From Paeniroseomonas aquatica (GTDB lineage: Bacteria > Pseudomonadota > Alphaproteobacteria > Acetobacterales > Acetobacteraceae): a DNA stretch of 45,810 nt. The notes under the pieces are model-generated. The model did not search any database. It was not told the origin of the DNA and saw nothing but the letters and a program-made list of their open reading frames with translations. Both the position numbers and the translations under genes were made by a program. How positions within the stretch are numbered: position 1 is the first letter of the stretch; each line of letters starts with the position of its first letter. Below are positions 16,672-25,457 of this stretch, piece after piece. The stretch is from NCBI RefSeq assembly GCF_030409335.1, contig NZ_JAUFPN010000027.1, positions 1 to 45,810 on the forward strand, written 5' to 3'.

Positions 16672-17481
16672 TCAGGGCGCCCGCAGGCTGAAGCCGAAGC
16701 CCTGCCAGGCGGCGGCCGCGGCCGGGCCGGCGAGGAAGGCCAGCGCCGCCCGCGCCTGCGGAGACGCCTCGGCCCGGCGGGTGACGGCGAAGGGATAGGT
16801 GACCGGCGGGTGGCTCTCGGCCGGGAAGGTGCCGAGCACCTGCACGCCGCGGCTGGCCCTGGCGTCGGTCGCATAGACGATGCCGAGCGGCGCCTCGCCA
16901 CGCTCGACCAGCAGCAGGGCGGAGCGGACGTTGTCGGCGCGGGCGAGCCGGGGGCCGATCGCCTGCCACTGCCCCATCCATTCCAGCGCCGCCTGGGCAT
17001 AGCGCCCGGCCGGGACATGCGCCGGGTCGCCGGTCGCCAGCCGGCCCCGGCCGAGCAGCGCGGCGAGGTCGGTGCCGCGGCCGAGGGCCAGCGCCGGCTG
17101 CGGCGGGCTGGCCGGCGCCACCAGCACCAGCGCATTGCCCAGCGGGCTGATGCGGCTTTCCGGGACGATCAGCTTCCGCTCCGCCAGGTAGTCCATCCAG
17201 GGCTCGTCGGCGCTCATGAACAGGTCCGCCGGCGCCCCCTGCTCGATCTGCCGGGCGAGCGCCGAGGAGGCGGCGAAGGAGAAGCGCAGCGGCGGGCTGC
17301 CATCGGGGGCACCACCGGGGGCGCCACCGGGGGCAGCAGCGCGCCAGGCCGGCTCCAGCGCCCGCAGCGCATCCTGCAGCGAGGCGGCGGCGAAGACGGT
17401 GAGCGGCCGGGCTTCCTCGGCCCGCGGCCGGGCCGGGCGGGCGAGCAGGGTGCCGCCGGCCAGCAGGTGACGGCGATGCAT
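16672..17481 (-). CDS. modA: Molybdate ABC transporter substrate-binding protein ModA
   Basis: A 269-residue periplasmic binding protein of the ModA family. After a signal peptide with an Arg pair (MHRRHLLAGG) come LTVFAAASLQDAL and FSFAASSALARQIEQGAPAD, the two segments whose Ser/Ala residues hold the oxyanion in ModA, then LFMSADEPWMDYL and the GIVYATDA region. A low-complexity PGGAPGGAP insert sits near residue 52. The ATG at 17481 has GGGAG upstream. A perfect Mo-box-like palindrome lies 17 nt before the start and overlaps a TATAAC -10-like element. No modB or modC follows, so the permease and ATPase must be elsewhere. Tungstate is an alternative ligand. Confidence 0.9.
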   Translation of the reverse strand: MHRRHLLAGGTLLARPARPRAEEARPLTVFAAASLQDALRALEPAWRAAAPGGAPGGAPDGSPPLRFSFAASSALARQIEQGAPADLFMSADEPWMDYLAERKLIVPESRISPLGNALVLVAPASPPQPALALGRGTDLAALLGRGRLATGDPAHVPAGRYAQAALEWMGQWQAIGPRLARADNVRSALLLVERGEAPLGIVYATDARASRGVQVLGTFPAESHPPVTYPFAVTRRAEASPQARAALAFLAGPAAAAAWQGFGFSLRAP

Positions 17482-17497
17482 CAGGGCGCTCCCGCAG

Positions 17498-17521
17498 CGT
17501 TATATCCCGCTGGATATAACG
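17498..17521 (-). promoter_or_regulatory. Mo-box-like palindrome upstream of modA
   Basis: Perfect 10-bp arms CGTTATATCC / GGATATAACG around a 4-nt centre (17508-17511). This strongly resembles ModE-type Mo-boxes (inverted CG-TATAT half-sites). It overlaps a TATAAC -10-like element on the modA strand, which fits repression of modA when molybdate is plentiful. It is one of the few AT-rich spots in this region. The start codon of modA is 17 nt downstream. Confidence 0.8.
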
Positions 17522-17557
17522 AGGCCCCCGGCCGGCGTCCAGCCGGGCCGGCGGCGG

Positions 17558-18178
17558 CTACCACAGGCTCTGCCGGGCCCGCGCGGCCCAGCTGCGGTCA
17601 TAGGCCTCGCCGCCCACCTCGCCCTGGCTCATCGCCGCCAGGATCTGCCCGGGCGTCGGCAGGGTGGCGGGGTCGACGTGGCTTTCCGCCTGCCACAGCC
17701 CCGAGCGGATCAGGGCGCGGGCGCACTGGAAATAGACCTCCTCCACCGTCACCATCAGGACGCAGCGCGGCGCCTGGCCGCCGACGGCGAAGGAGTCGAG
17801 CAGCGCCGGCGCCGTCTCCAGCACCGCCCGGCCATTGACCCGCATCGTGTTGCCGATGCCGGGGATGAGGAACAGCAGCCCGACCCGCGGGTCCCGCACG
17901 ATGTTGCGCAGGCTGTCCACCCGGTTGTTGCCGCGGCGGTCCGGCAGCAGCAGCCGCCGCGGGTCGGCCACCCGGACGAAGCCCGGCCGGTCGCCGCGCG
18001 GGGAGCAGTCCAGCCCCTCCGGCCCCACCGTCGCCAGGGCGAGGAAGGGCGCCGCCTCGATGAAGCGGCGGTACTCCGGGGTCACGTGGTCGGCCACCTT
18101 GGCGGTGGAGGCCGGTGCCACCGCGCCGGGGCCGCCGTAGCGGGCCTCGAGCTCGGCGATGCTTCGGATGATGCTCAT
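17558..18178 (-). CDS. Pyridoxamine 5'-phosphate oxidase-like FMN-binding protein
   Basis: A 206-residue split-barrel flavoprotein. Recognisable segments are AAPFLALATVGPEGLDCSPRGD, RLLLPDRRGNNRVDSLRNI, RVGLLFLIPGIGNTMRVNGR and the late VEEVYFQCARALIRSGLW, which match the PNPOx-like/MSMEG_1061 group. Such proteins bind FMN or F420 and reduce or protect small molecules; they are not true PdxH enzymes. The start at 18178 has GGAGG 8 nt upstream. It is divergent from a LysR-type regulator with a perfect inverted repeat between them, so that regulator probably controls it. The downstream modA is transcribed in the same direction but has its own operator. Confidence 0.85.
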   Translation of the reverse strand: MSIIRSIAELEARYGGPGAVAPASTAKVADHVTPEYRRFIEAAPFLALATVGPEGLDCSPRGDRPGFVRVADPRRLLLPDRRGNNRVDSLRNIVRDPRVGLLFLIPGIGNTMRVNGRAVLETAPALLDSFAVGGQAPRCVLMVTVEEVYFQCARALIRSGLWQAESHVDPATLPTPGQILAAMSQGEVGGEAYDRSWAARARQSLW

Positions 18179-18256
18179 GCGGGTGACCTCCGGTGGCGCA
18201 GGCCCCGGCGATAGCCCCGGCACCCGGGCGGGCGCCATCGACTTGCGCTGGCCGAT

Positions 18257-18275
18257 CGGTGAGTATTCCTCACCG
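18257..18275. promoter_or_regulatory. LysR-type operator candidate
   Basis: CGGTGAG-TATTC-CTCACCG: perfect 7-bp arms around 5 nt, containing T-N11-A (18260 to 18272), the LysR-box pattern. It lies just upstream of the LysR gene start and within the divergent region to the flavoprotein gene. This placement suits autoregulation plus control of the neighbour. Confidence 0.6.
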
Positions 18276-18284
18276 AGGAGCCGC

Positions 18285-19166
18285 ATGCGCCGACCGCTTC
18301 CCCCGCTCTCGTCCCTCCGGGCCTTCGAGGCCACCGCCCGGCTGGGCTCGGTGACCCGGGCCGCGGCGGAGCTGGGCCGCACCCATGGCGCGGTCAGCCG
18401 GCAGCTCCGCGCCCTGCAGCAGGAGGCGGGCGTGCCGCTGTTCGACAAGGCCGGCACCGGCCTCCGCCTCAATGCCCGGGGCGAGGCGCTGCGCGCGGTG
18501 GTGGCGCGCGCGCTCGACGGGCTGGCGCAGGGCTGGATGCAGCTGCGGGACGAAGCCCGCGGCCCGGCGGTGCATGTCGCCTGCAGCGCGACCTTCGCCA
18601 TGCGCTGGCTGGTGCCGCGGCTGCCGGCCTTCTACCGGGCGCAGCCGGAGGTGCGGCTGCGGCTGTCCATGACCACGGCGCGGGAGCTGCGGCACGAGGG
18701 CGCCGACCTGGTGATCGCCTGGGACCGCAGCGGCTTCCCGGCCGCGGAGCGGGCGCGGGCGATCCCGCTCGGGCCGGTCGCCTTCGGCCCGGTCTGCCCG
18801 CCGGGCTACGGGCTGGAGGTCGCCGCCACCCGGCTGCGGCTGCCGGTGCGCATCACCCATGAGCATACCACCCGCGCCTGGGAGCTCTGGCAGGCCGGCG
18901 CCGGCCTCGGCGTCGAGGCGGGGCGCGAGCTGAGCTTCCCGCATACCCACCTCTGCATTGAGGCGGCCCTGGCCGGCCTCGGCGTCGCCCTGGTCGAGCG
19001 CCGGCTGGTCCGGGAGGAGCTCGCTGCCGGCCGGCTGGAGGCGCCCTGCAGCTTCGTCGACTTCCCCGAGGGGCTGGCGGCGGTGCCGACCTCGGACCGC
19101 GCCGCCGCCCCGGCCGCGGCCGCCTTCCTCGCCTGGCTGCGGCAGAGCCTGGAGGCGGCCGGCTAG
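18285..19166 (+). CDS. LysR-family transcriptional regulator
   Basis: A 293-residue LysR-type regulator. Residues about 6-65 form the winged helix-turn-helix (LSSLRAFEATARLGSVTRAA through VSRQLRALQQEAGVPLFDK). The rest is a periplasmic-binding-like effector domain of the GcvA/AmpR subgroup (CSATFAMRWLVPRLPAFY, GADLVIAWDRSG, GLGVALVERRLVREEL). GAGGAG stands 3-8 nt before the ATG. It is divergent from the PNPOx-like flavoprotein, with a symmetrical T-N11-A site between them, which is the classical layout of a LysR regulator and its target. The effector is unknown. Downstream it converges on the ModE-like gene. Confidence 0.92.
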   Translation: MRRPLPPLSSLRAFEATARLGSVTRAAAELGRTHGAVSRQLRALQQEAGVPLFDKAGTGLRLNARGEALRAVVARALDGLAQGWMQLRDEARGPAVHVACSATFAMRWLVPRLPAFYRAQPEVRLRLSMTTARELRHEGADLVIAWDRSGFPAAERARAIPLGPVAFGPVCPPGYGLEVAATRLRLPVRITHEHTTRAWELWQAGAGLGVEAGRELSFPHTHLCIEAALAGLGVALVERRLVREELAAGRLEAPCSFVDFPEGLAAVPTSDRAAAPAAAAFLAWLRQSLEAAG

Positions 19167-19203
19167 GCCTCCATCGGATCGAACTTTGCTCCGGGCGACC
19201 AGC

Positions 19204-19581
19204 CTAGCGCCGCCCGGCGGCGGGCGCCGGCCCGGCGTGGTGCTGGGCGGCGGCCTCCACCGCGCGGTAGCGGGCGATCAGCGCATGGCCCGCCGCGGTC
19301 AGCGCGGCGCCGCCGCCCCGCTGCCCGCCGGGCGCCCGGGTGACCACGGCGACGCCGAGGGCGGCATCCAGCGCCTCCACCAGCTTCCAGGCGCGGGGGT
19401 AGGACATGTCGAGCGCCCGGGCGGCGCCGGCGATGGAGCCGGTCCGGCCGATGGCCTCGAGCAGGGCGATCTTGCCCGGCCCCACCCGGGCGCCGGAGGC
19501 CAGGTCGAGGCGGAGGCTGACGCGGACCGGCAGCAGCGCGGCATCGGGCGCGGGATCGGGCACGATCCCATCGCCGCCCAC
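19204..19581 (-). CDS. Short ModE-type winged-helix regulator without molybdate-binding domain
   Basis: A 125-residue protein matching only the N-terminal DNA-binding domain of ModE: KIALLEAIGRTGSIAGAARA, MSYPRAWKLVEALD, then TRAPGGQRGGGAALTAAGHA. Full ModE has about 260 residues, with two C-terminal Mop/TOBE domains that bind molybdate; here the chain ends right after the wing and dimerisation helix. Stand-alone domains like this are common. A GTG start at 19581 is used; GTG at 19563 would also work. It lies 30 nt behind glcB on the same strand. A Mo-box-like site in front of modA, 1.7 kb away, is a natural candidate target (inference). Confidence 0.82.
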   Translation of the reverse strand: MGGDGIVPDPAPDAALLPVRVSLRLDLASGARVGPGKIALLEAIGRTGSIAGAARALDMSYPRAWKLVEALDAALGVAVVTRAPGGQRGGGAALTAAGHALIARYRAVEAAAQHHAGPAPAAGRR

Positions 19582-19611
19582 CGCGGCGCCGCCGTCGGCC
19601 CGGGTGCCGCC

Positions 19612-21786
19612 TCAGGCCGCCTTGGCCTCGCGCCGCCGCTCGGTCAGGACGAACTCGGTATAGCCGTTGGGCTGCGCCGCGCCCTGGAAGACCAGGTCGC
19701 AGGCCGCCTTGAAGGCGACGCCGTCGAAGCCGGGCGCCATCGGCGTGTAGAGCGGGTCGCCGGCGTTCTGGCCGTCGACCACCTTCGCCATGCGCTTCAG
19801 CGTCTCCATCACCTGCGCCTCGGTGGTGATGCCGTGCTTCAGCCAGTTGGCGATGTGCTGGGCGGAGATGCGCAGCGTGGCCCGGTCCTCCATCAGCCCG
19901 ACGTTGTTGATGTCCGGCACCTTGGAGCAGCCGACGCCCTGGTCGATCCAGCGCACGACGTAGCCGAGGATGCCCTGGGCGTTGTTGTCGAGCTCGGCCT
20001 GCACCGCATCGGCCGGCCAGTTGGTGTCGGTCGCCAGCGGGATGGTGAGGATATCCTCGAGCTTCGCGCGGCGGCCGCCCCGGACGATCTCCTCCTGCCG
20101 GGCGGCGACATCGATCTCGTGGTAGTGCAGCGCATGCAGCGTCGCGGCCGTCGGGGAGGGGACCCAGGCGGTATTGGCGCCGGCCTTCGGGTGCCCGACC
20201 TTCTGCACCAGCATGTCGGCCATGGCGTCGGGCGCCGCCCACATGCCCTTGCCGATCTGCGCCCGGCCGCGCAGGCCGCACATCAGCCCGACGTCGACGT
20301 TCCAGTCCTCGTAGGCCTTGATCCAGGCCGCGCCCCGCATGTCGCCCTTGCGCAGCACCGCGCCGGCCGCCATCGCGGTATGGATCTCGTCGCCGGTGCG
20401 GTCGAGGAAGCCGGTGTTGATGAAGGCGACGCGGTCGCGCGCGGCGCGGATGCACTCGGCCAGGTTCACCGTGGTGCGGCGTTCCTCGTCCATGATGCCC
20501 ATCTTGAGCGTCGCGCGCGGCAGGCCGAAGGCATCCTCGACCCGGCCGAACAGCTCGTTCGCCCAGGCCACTTCCTCCGGCCCATGCATCTTCGGCTTGA
20601 CGATATAGACGCTGCCGGCGCGGCTGTTCAGCTTCTTCACCCGCAGGTCGTGCAGCGCGATGGCCACCGAGCACATCGCATCGAGGATGGTCTCCGGCGT
20701 CTGTTCAGGTCCCTTTGGGCCATCCAGCGTCACCACGTCGGTCATCATGTGGTGGCCGACGTTGCGCACCAGCATGACCGAGCGGCCATGCAGGGTGATG
20801 GCGCCGCCCGAGGGCTGCAGGTAGCTGCGGTCCGGGTTCAGCTTGCGGACGAGGGTCCGGCCGCCCTTCTCGAAGCTGGCTTCCAGGGTGCCGTTCATCA
20901 GGCCGAGCCAGTTGCGGTAGACCTCGACCTTGTCCGTGGCATCGATGGCGGCGACGCTGTCCTCGAAGTCGACGATGGTGGTGACGGCGCTCTCGAGCAC
21001 CAGGTCGGCGATGCCGGCCGGGTCGTCCTTGCCGATCGGGTGGTCACGGTCGATCACCAGCTCGGCATGCAACCCGTTGTGGGCGAACAGCAGCAGGCTC
21101 GGCGCCGAGGGCTCGCCCTGGTAGCCGATGCACTGGCCGGGCCGCGCCAGGCCCACGGTGGTGCCGTCCTGCAGGGTGACGGCCAGGGCGCCGGCGACGA
21201 TGGCGTAGAATTTCGCCTTGGCATGGGAGGCGCCACCGGCCAGCGGGGCAATGCCGTCCAGCCGGGCCCGGGCGAATTCGATGACCTTCCTGCCGCGCGC
21301 CGGGTTGAAACCGCGGCCGCGGGCCGCGCCATCCGCATCGGAAATCGCGTCGGTGCCATAGAGCGCATCGTACAGGCTGCCCCAGCGGGCATTGGCGGCA
21401 TTCAGCGCATAGCGGGCATTGGAGACGGGCACGACCAGCTGCGGCCCGGCGACATGGCCGAACTCGGCATCGACGTTGGTGGTGCCGACCTGGAAGGCCG
21501 GGCCTTCCGGCACGAGGTAGCCGATCTCCCGCAGCATGGCGGTATAGGCGGCGGCATCCACCGGCTTCGCCGGATGCGCGAGGTGCCAGGCATCGATCTT
21601 CGCCTGCAACGCGTCACGCTTGGCCAGCAGCGCGGCGTTGCGCGGGGCGAGGTCGCGCAGGATGGCGGCGTAGGAGCCCCAGAACCGCTCCGGCGTCACG
21701 CCGGTGCCCGGCAGCGCCTCATGGTCCAGGAAGTCGCGCAATTCGCGCGCCACGCCCAGCCCTGCAACCTCAACCCGATCCGCCAT
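19612..21786 (-). CDS. glcB: Malate synthase G
   Basis: Condenses glyoxylate with acetyl-CoA to malate in the cytoplasm. The 724 residues match the usual length of isoform G (723 in E. coli). Seen motifs: the catalytic Arg region [18 protein letters not shown], the Mg-binding Glu in [15 protein letters not shown], the Asp in [15 protein letters not shown], the late catalytic segment [18 protein letters not shown], and [12 protein letters not shown] near the end. No isocitrate lyase is adjacent. The neighbouring D-2-hydroxyacid dehydrogenase and oxidase loci could feed glyoxylate to it (inference). The ModE-like gene follows after 30 nt and could be cotranscribed. Confidence 0.97.
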   Translation of the reverse strand: MADRVEVAGLGVARELRDFLDHEALPGTGVTPERFWGSYAAILRDLAPRNAALLAKRDALQAKIDAWHLAHPAKPVDAAAYTAMLREIGYLVPEGPAFQVGTTNVDAEFGHVAGPQLVVPVSNARYALNAANARWGSLYDALYGTDAISDADGAARGRGFNPARGRKVIEFARARLDGIAPLAGGASHAKAKFYAIVAGALAVTLQDGTTVGLARPGQCIGYQGEPSAPSLLLFAHNGLHAELVIDRDHPIGKDDPAGIADLVLESAVTTIVDFEDSVAAIDATDKVEVYRNWLGLMNGTLEASFEKGGRTLVRKLNPDRSYLQPSGGAITLHGRSVMLVRNVGHHMMTDVVTLDGPKGPEQTPETILDAMCSVAIALHDLRVKKLNSRAGSVYIVKPKMHGPEEVAWANELFGRVEDAFGLPRATLKMGIMDEERRTTVNLAECIRAARDRVAFINTGFLDRTGDEIHTAMAAGAVLRKGDMRGAAWIKAYEDWNVDVGLMCGLRGRAQIGKGMWAAPDAMADMLVQKVGHPKAGANTAWVPSPTAATLHALHYHEIDVAARQEEIVRGGRRAKLEDILTIPLATDTNWPADAVQAELDNNAQGILGYVVRWIDQGVGCSKVPDINNVGLMEDRATLRISAQHIANWLKHGITTEAQVMETLKRMAKVVDGQNAGDPLYTPMAPGFDGVAFKAACDLVFQGAAQPNGYTEFVLTERRREAKAA

Positions 21787-21888
21787 GGTTGGCCTCCCTT
21801 GTTCCCCGGCCAGCGGGGCATGGGGGGCTACCTAGGCGGAAACCGCTGTGCCGCAAAGGGGGTTGCGGCGCCGGGGGCGGCGGCCCGG

Positions 21889-23208
21889 TCAGGCCGCCAT
21901 GCGGTCGATCCGGTCGCGCAGCCGGTACCAGCCGCCGATCAGCGGCAGCACCCAGGCCGGGTTGCCGGCATAGAAGGGCCGGGTTGGGAAGGGCAGGCCG
22001 TCGAGGGCGAAACGGTCGTTCGCCGCCCCGGCCAGCTTCATCGCCACATTGTGCCCGAGCCAGGTGGCCATGGCCACGCCGCTGCCCTGGCAGCCCGCGG
22101 CGTAGTGGATGCCGTCCTGCACCCCAATATGCGGCAGGGAGTCGAAGGTGAAGGCGACGTTCCCGGTCCAGGCATGGGTGATCCGCACCTTCGCCAGCTC
22201 GGGGAAGCAGGCGGTCATGTAGCCGTGCAGCGCCGCCGCCGTGGCCTCGGCCGTCGCCGCGCGGAAGCTGGCGCGGCCGCCCCACAATATGCGCTTCCCG
22301 TCCGGGCTCGGGCGGAAGTAGTTCAGCACCCGCTTGCTGTCGGAGATCATCCGCCGCCCCGGGAAGAGCCGCTCGATCGTCGCCTCGCCCAGCTCCTCGG
22401 TGGCGATGATGTAGCTGTTGAGCGGCACCAGCCGCCGCGCCAGCCAGGGGCTGGCGGTGCCGCGCGCATCGAGCGAATAGCCGTTGGTGGTGACCAGCAC
22501 CGCATCGGCGCGGATCTCGCCCTTGTCGGTGGCGATGCGGAAGCCCCCCGTCTCCTCGCGGATCTTCTGCACCCGCACGCCATCCACCAGCCGCGCCCCG
22601 GCGCGCTCGGCGGCCGCGGCCAGCCCGCGCGCGTACTTGCCCGGATGCAGGCTGCCGGTCGCCGCCGCCAGCATCCCGCCGTGGTAGTGGTCGCTGCCCA
22701 GCGCCTCGCGCTGGCGTTCGCGCGGCAGCATGCTGGTCGGCAGCCCCGTGAGTTCGGCCAGCATCGCCGCCTTGGCCGCCATCGCGCGGTAGTGGCCGGG
22801 CGACCAGGCGGCGGCGAAGCGGCCGCAGCGGATGTAGTCGCAGTCGATCCGCTCGCGGGCGATGGTCTCCTCGATGAAGGGCAGGCTGGCCGCCGCCGCC
22901 TGGGCGATCGCCTTGCCCCGTTCCACCCCATGCGCCCGCTCAAGCCCGCTGCCCGCCACCTTCAGCCCGCCCGAGACCATGCCGCCGTTGCGCGAGGAGG
23001 CGCCCCAGCCGATCCGCTCGGCATCCAGCACCACCACCTCCCGGCCCAGCCGGCGCAGGGTCAGCGCCGCCGAGAGCCCGGCATAGCCGCCGCCGACCAC
23101 GACCACGGCCGCGCGGTCGGGCAGCGCGGCGTCGCGCCGCGGCGGCTCGGCCGCCTCCCACCACCAGGGGCTGGTCTTGAAACCGGGGGCGAACAAATGG
23201 TCGGACAT
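21889..23208 (-). CDS. FAD-dependent amine/amino-acid oxidoreductase (PuuB/DadA-like)
   Basis: A 439-residue oxidase of the glycine/D-amino-acid oxidase superfamily. The N-terminal motif TSPWWWEAA followed by VVVVGGGYAGLSAALTL and IGWGASSRNGG is the pattern of gamma-glutamylputrescine oxidase and its relatives. The C-terminus has HAWTGNVAFTFDSLPHIG and AAGCQGSGVAMATWLG. It oxidises a primary or secondary amine or D-amino acid to imine and H2O2, or passes electrons on. The start at 23208 is preferred; a GTG 20 codons upstream is in frame. It is divergent from a polyamine-type binding protein, so substrate import and oxidation may be linked; a polyamine derivative is possible but unproven. Confidence 0.88.
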   Translation of the reverse strand: MSDHLFAPGFKTSPWWWEAAEPPRRDAALPDRAAVVVVGGGYAGLSAALTLRRLGREVVVLDAERIGWGASSRNGGMVSGGLKVAGSGLERAHGVERGKAIAQAAAASLPFIEETIARERIDCDYIRCGRFAAAWSPGHYRAMAAKAAMLAELTGLPTSMLPRERQREALGSDHYHGGMLAAATGSLHPGKYARGLAAAAERAGARLVDGVRVQKIREETGGFRIATDKGEIRADAVLVTTNGYSLDARGTASPWLARRLVPLNSYIIATEELGEATIERLFPGRRMISDSKRVLNYFRPSPDGKRILWGGRASFRAATAEATAAALHGYMTACFPELAKVRITHAWTGNVAFTFDSLPHIGVQDGIHYAAGCQGSGVAMATWLGHNVAMKLAGAANDRFALDGLPFPTRPFYAGNPAWVLPLIGGWYRLRDRIDRMAA

Positions 23209-23297
23209 CGAATGGAGGGCTCCCCGGCCGGCGCCGAATGCGCTTTGATCGGTCCGGGTGAGGTTCACGCCGACGGCTCAACGCCGCAAGAGGGGCA

Positions 23298-24407
23298 ATG
23301 CCCATGCAGAGTTTCCAGCAGGACTGCGTCGCACTGGCGCTCCGCCAGTACCGCCGTGGTCATACCAGCCGTCGTACCCTGCTCCGGGGCCTCGCCGCGC
23401 TCGGCGCCATCGCCGCGGGGAGCGAGGCGGCGGCGCAGGCCGAGCGCCAATTGGTCATGGTCAACTGGGGCGGCCTGGCCAACGAGGGCTTCGGCAAATT
23501 CTACGGCGCCCCCTTCCTGGCGGAGACGCCGGGCTGGAAGGTGGCGCAGGACAGCACCGGCCCGGCGACGGGGCGCATCCGCAGCATGGTCGAGAGCGGC
23601 CGCACCACCTGGGACCTCTGCGACAGCTCGGCCAGCGGCGCCAACCTGCTGGGCAAGCTCGGGCTGGCGACCAAGATCGACTACTCCATCGTCGACCGCG
23701 GCAACGTCATCGGCCCCGGCTTCGCCCTGGAATACGGCGCCGCGCCCTATTCCTTCAGCAGCGTGCTGGTCTACGACAGCGCCAAATTCCCGACCGGCCC
23801 GACCTCCTGGGCGGATTTCTGGGACACCCGCAAATTCCCCGGCACGCGGCTGCTGCGGCGGGACGCGACCTGCACGCTGGAAGCCGCGCTGATGTCCATG
23901 GGGCGCGACCCGGCCGCGCTCTACCCGGTCGATACCCGCGCCGCGCTGAAGCGGGTGCTGGAGCTGCGGCGCAACCTGGTGATGTGGACCAACGGCAGCG
24001 AGTCGGAGCAGCTGATGCGCACCGGCGAGGCGGTGATGGGCCAGATCTGGCACACCCGCGCCACGGTGCTGGAGAAGGAATCCAACGGCCGGTTCAAGTT
24101 CCTCTGGAACCAGGCCATCCTGCAGCCCGGCATCTTCGTCATCCCGAAGGGCAACCCGGGCGGGGAGATGGCGCAGCGGCTGCTCGCCAGCATGCTGGCG
24201 AAGCCGGAGCCGCAGGTCGGCCTGCTCGGCCTGCTCGGCAACGGCCCGACCAACCCCCGCGCCGCCGCGCTGGTGCCGGCCGAGCTGCGCCGCTTCAACC
24301 CGACCGACCCGGAGAACGCGAAGCAGCAGGTCGTCATCGACGGCGCCTGGTGGGGCGAGAACTACCAGGCGGTGAACCAGGACTACATCGACGCGGTGAC
24401 CGGCTGA
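23298..24407 (+). CDS. ABC transporter substrate-binding protein, PotD/family 1 (second system)
   Basis: First gene of the second polyamine-type ABC operon; 369 residues. A twin-arginine segment (TSRRTLLRGLAALGAIAAG) starts near residue 24 after a longer n-region than usual, so Tat export is likely. The mature protein shows LVMVNWGGLANEGFGKFYG, PTSWADFWDTRKFPGTRLLR and LMRTGEAVMGQIWHTR, typical of putrescine/spermidine-like binders. It shares block order with the binding protein at 9426 but differs widely. A second ATG at 23304 has better spacing to the GAGGGG upstream. A GC-rich hairpin follows its stop before the next gene. Confidence 0.9.
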   Translation: MPMQSFQQDCVALALRQYRRGHTSRRTLLRGLAALGAIAAGSEAAAQAERQLVMVNWGGLANEGFGKFYGAPFLAETPGWKVAQDSTGPATGRIRSMVESGRTTWDLCDSSASGANLLGKLGLATKIDYSIVDRGNVIGPGFALEYGAAPYSFSSVLVYDSAKFPTGPTSWADFWDTRKFPGTRLLRRDATCTLEAALMSMGRDPAALYPVDTRAALKRVLELRRNLVMWTNGSESEQLMRTGEAVMGQIWHTRATVLEKESNGRFKFLWNQAILQPGIFVIPKGNPGGEMAQRLLASMLAKPEPQVGLLGLLGNGPTNPRAAALVPAELRRFNPTDPENAKQQVVIDGAWWGENYQAVNQDYIDAVTG

Positions 24408-24417
24408 GCCAAAGGGC

Positions 24418-24434
24418 CGGGCCGCCGGGGCCCG
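24418..24434 (+). terminator. GC hairpin behind the binding-protein gene
   Basis: CGGGCC-GCCGG-GGCCCG stem-loop 10 nt after the binding-protein stop, with no T-run beside it. It is more likely an RNA-stabilising or attenuating hairpin, as often found behind the first gene of ABC operons, than a full terminator. Confidence 0.35.
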
Positions 24435-24505
24435 CCCTGGCCCGTTTCCTGCTAGATGCCGGGCCGAGGCTGCGGCAGGGTCACGGCCGGCAAGATGAGG
24501 TCCGG

Positions 24506-25456
24506 ATGTCGTCGCAACGTCTGATGGTGGTGAAATCCGGCGGCGAGGAAGCCTTCGCCGAATGGCGCGCCTGCTTCGGCTCGCTCTCTCCCGGCCTGCG
24601 GGTCCGCACCTGGACGGACCCGGAGGTGCGGGCGGAGGAGATCGACTACGCCCTGGTCTGGGACCCCGAGCCGGGGCGGCTCGCCGCCATGCCGCGGCTG
24701 CGGGTGGTCTTCGGCTCGGGCGCCGGGGTCGACGGCATCGTCGCCGACCCTGCCTATCCGCTGCACATCCCGCTGGTGCGGATGAGCATCCCGGAGGCGA
24801 CCGAGCGCATGGGCGAGTATTGCTGCTGGGCGGCGCTGTCGCTGCTGAAGGACGCCCGGCGCATGGCCATCGCCCAGGCCGCGGGCCGCTGGGAGGATTT
24901 CGAGCCGCCCTACCGCGCCAGCCAGCGCACCATCGGCATCATGGGCCTCGGCAACATGGGGGCGCGGACGGCGGCCATGCTGCAGGGCATCGGCTTCCCG
25001 GTCATCGGCTGGTCGCGCGGCCGCAAGTCGGTGCCCGGCGTCGAGAGCTTCGCCGGCGCGGCGGAGCTCGACGCCTTCCTGGCGCGGACCGATATCCTCA
25101 TCTGCCTGCTGCCGGCGACGCCGGAGACGCGGCACATCATAAGCGCCGCGACGCTGGCGAAGCTGCCGCGCGGTGCCGGCTACATCGGCGCCGGGCGGGG
25201 GATGCAGCAGAAGCTGGACGACATCCTGGCGGCGCTCGACGACGGCCAGCTCGGCGGCGCCGTGCTCGATGTCTTCGAGCCGGAGCCGCTGGCGCCGGGA
25301 CATCCGCTGTGGTCGCATCCGCGCTGCACCGTCACCGCCCATGTCGCCAGCCTGCCGTCGCGCATGGAGCGCGCCGCCGCCGTCGCCGCCGCCATCGCCG
25401 CGCATGAGCGCGGCGAGCCGCTGCCCAACCTCTTCGACCACGCCAAGGGCTACTGA
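24506..25456 (+). CDS. D-2-hydroxyacid dehydrogenase (glyoxylate/hydroxypyruvate reductase A-like)
   Basis: A 316-residue NAD(P)-dependent dehydrogenase. The Rossmann motif is IGIMGLGNMGARTAAML. Candidate catalytic residues are the Arg in GAGRGMQQ, Glu in VFEPEPL and His in VTAHVAS (families usually have TPH). SIPEATERMGEYCCW precedes the nucleotide domain as in GhrA. The reaction expected is reversible reduction of glyoxylate, hydroxypyruvate or another 2-oxoacid. The start at 24506 is where homology begins. The open frame continues upstream but overlaps the binding-protein gene. It is spaced 1 nt from the aldolase gene, so the two enzymes may act on the same imported compound. Confidence 0.88.
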   Translation: MSSQRLMVVKSGGEEAFAEWRACFGSLSPGLRVRTWTDPEVRAEEIDYALVWDPEPGRLAAMPRLRVVFGSGAGVDGIVADPAYPLHIPLVRMSIPEATERMGEYCCWAALSLLKDARRMAIAQAAGRWEDFEPPYRASQRTIGIMGLGNMGARTAAMLQGIGFPVIGWSRGRKSVPGVESFAGAAELDAFLARTDILICLLPATPETRHIISAATLAKLPRGAGYIGAGRGMQQKLDDILAALDDGQLGGAVLDVFEPEPLAPGHPLWSHPRCTVTAHVASLPSRMERAAAVAAAIAAHERGEPLPNLFDHAKGY

Positions 25457-25457
25457 C

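Noticed and set aside
17308-17345. Short GC-rich repeat inside modA considered as a frameshift site
   Set aside because: It is in frame and encodes a PGGA low-complexity insert; homology continues on both sides.
18958-23892. A 1644-codon open frame on the plus strand
   Set aside because: It lies mostly antisense to glcB and the PuuB-like oxidase and starts inside the LysR gene; composition is Arg/Gly/His-rich as expected for the complementary frame of GC-rich coding DNA.
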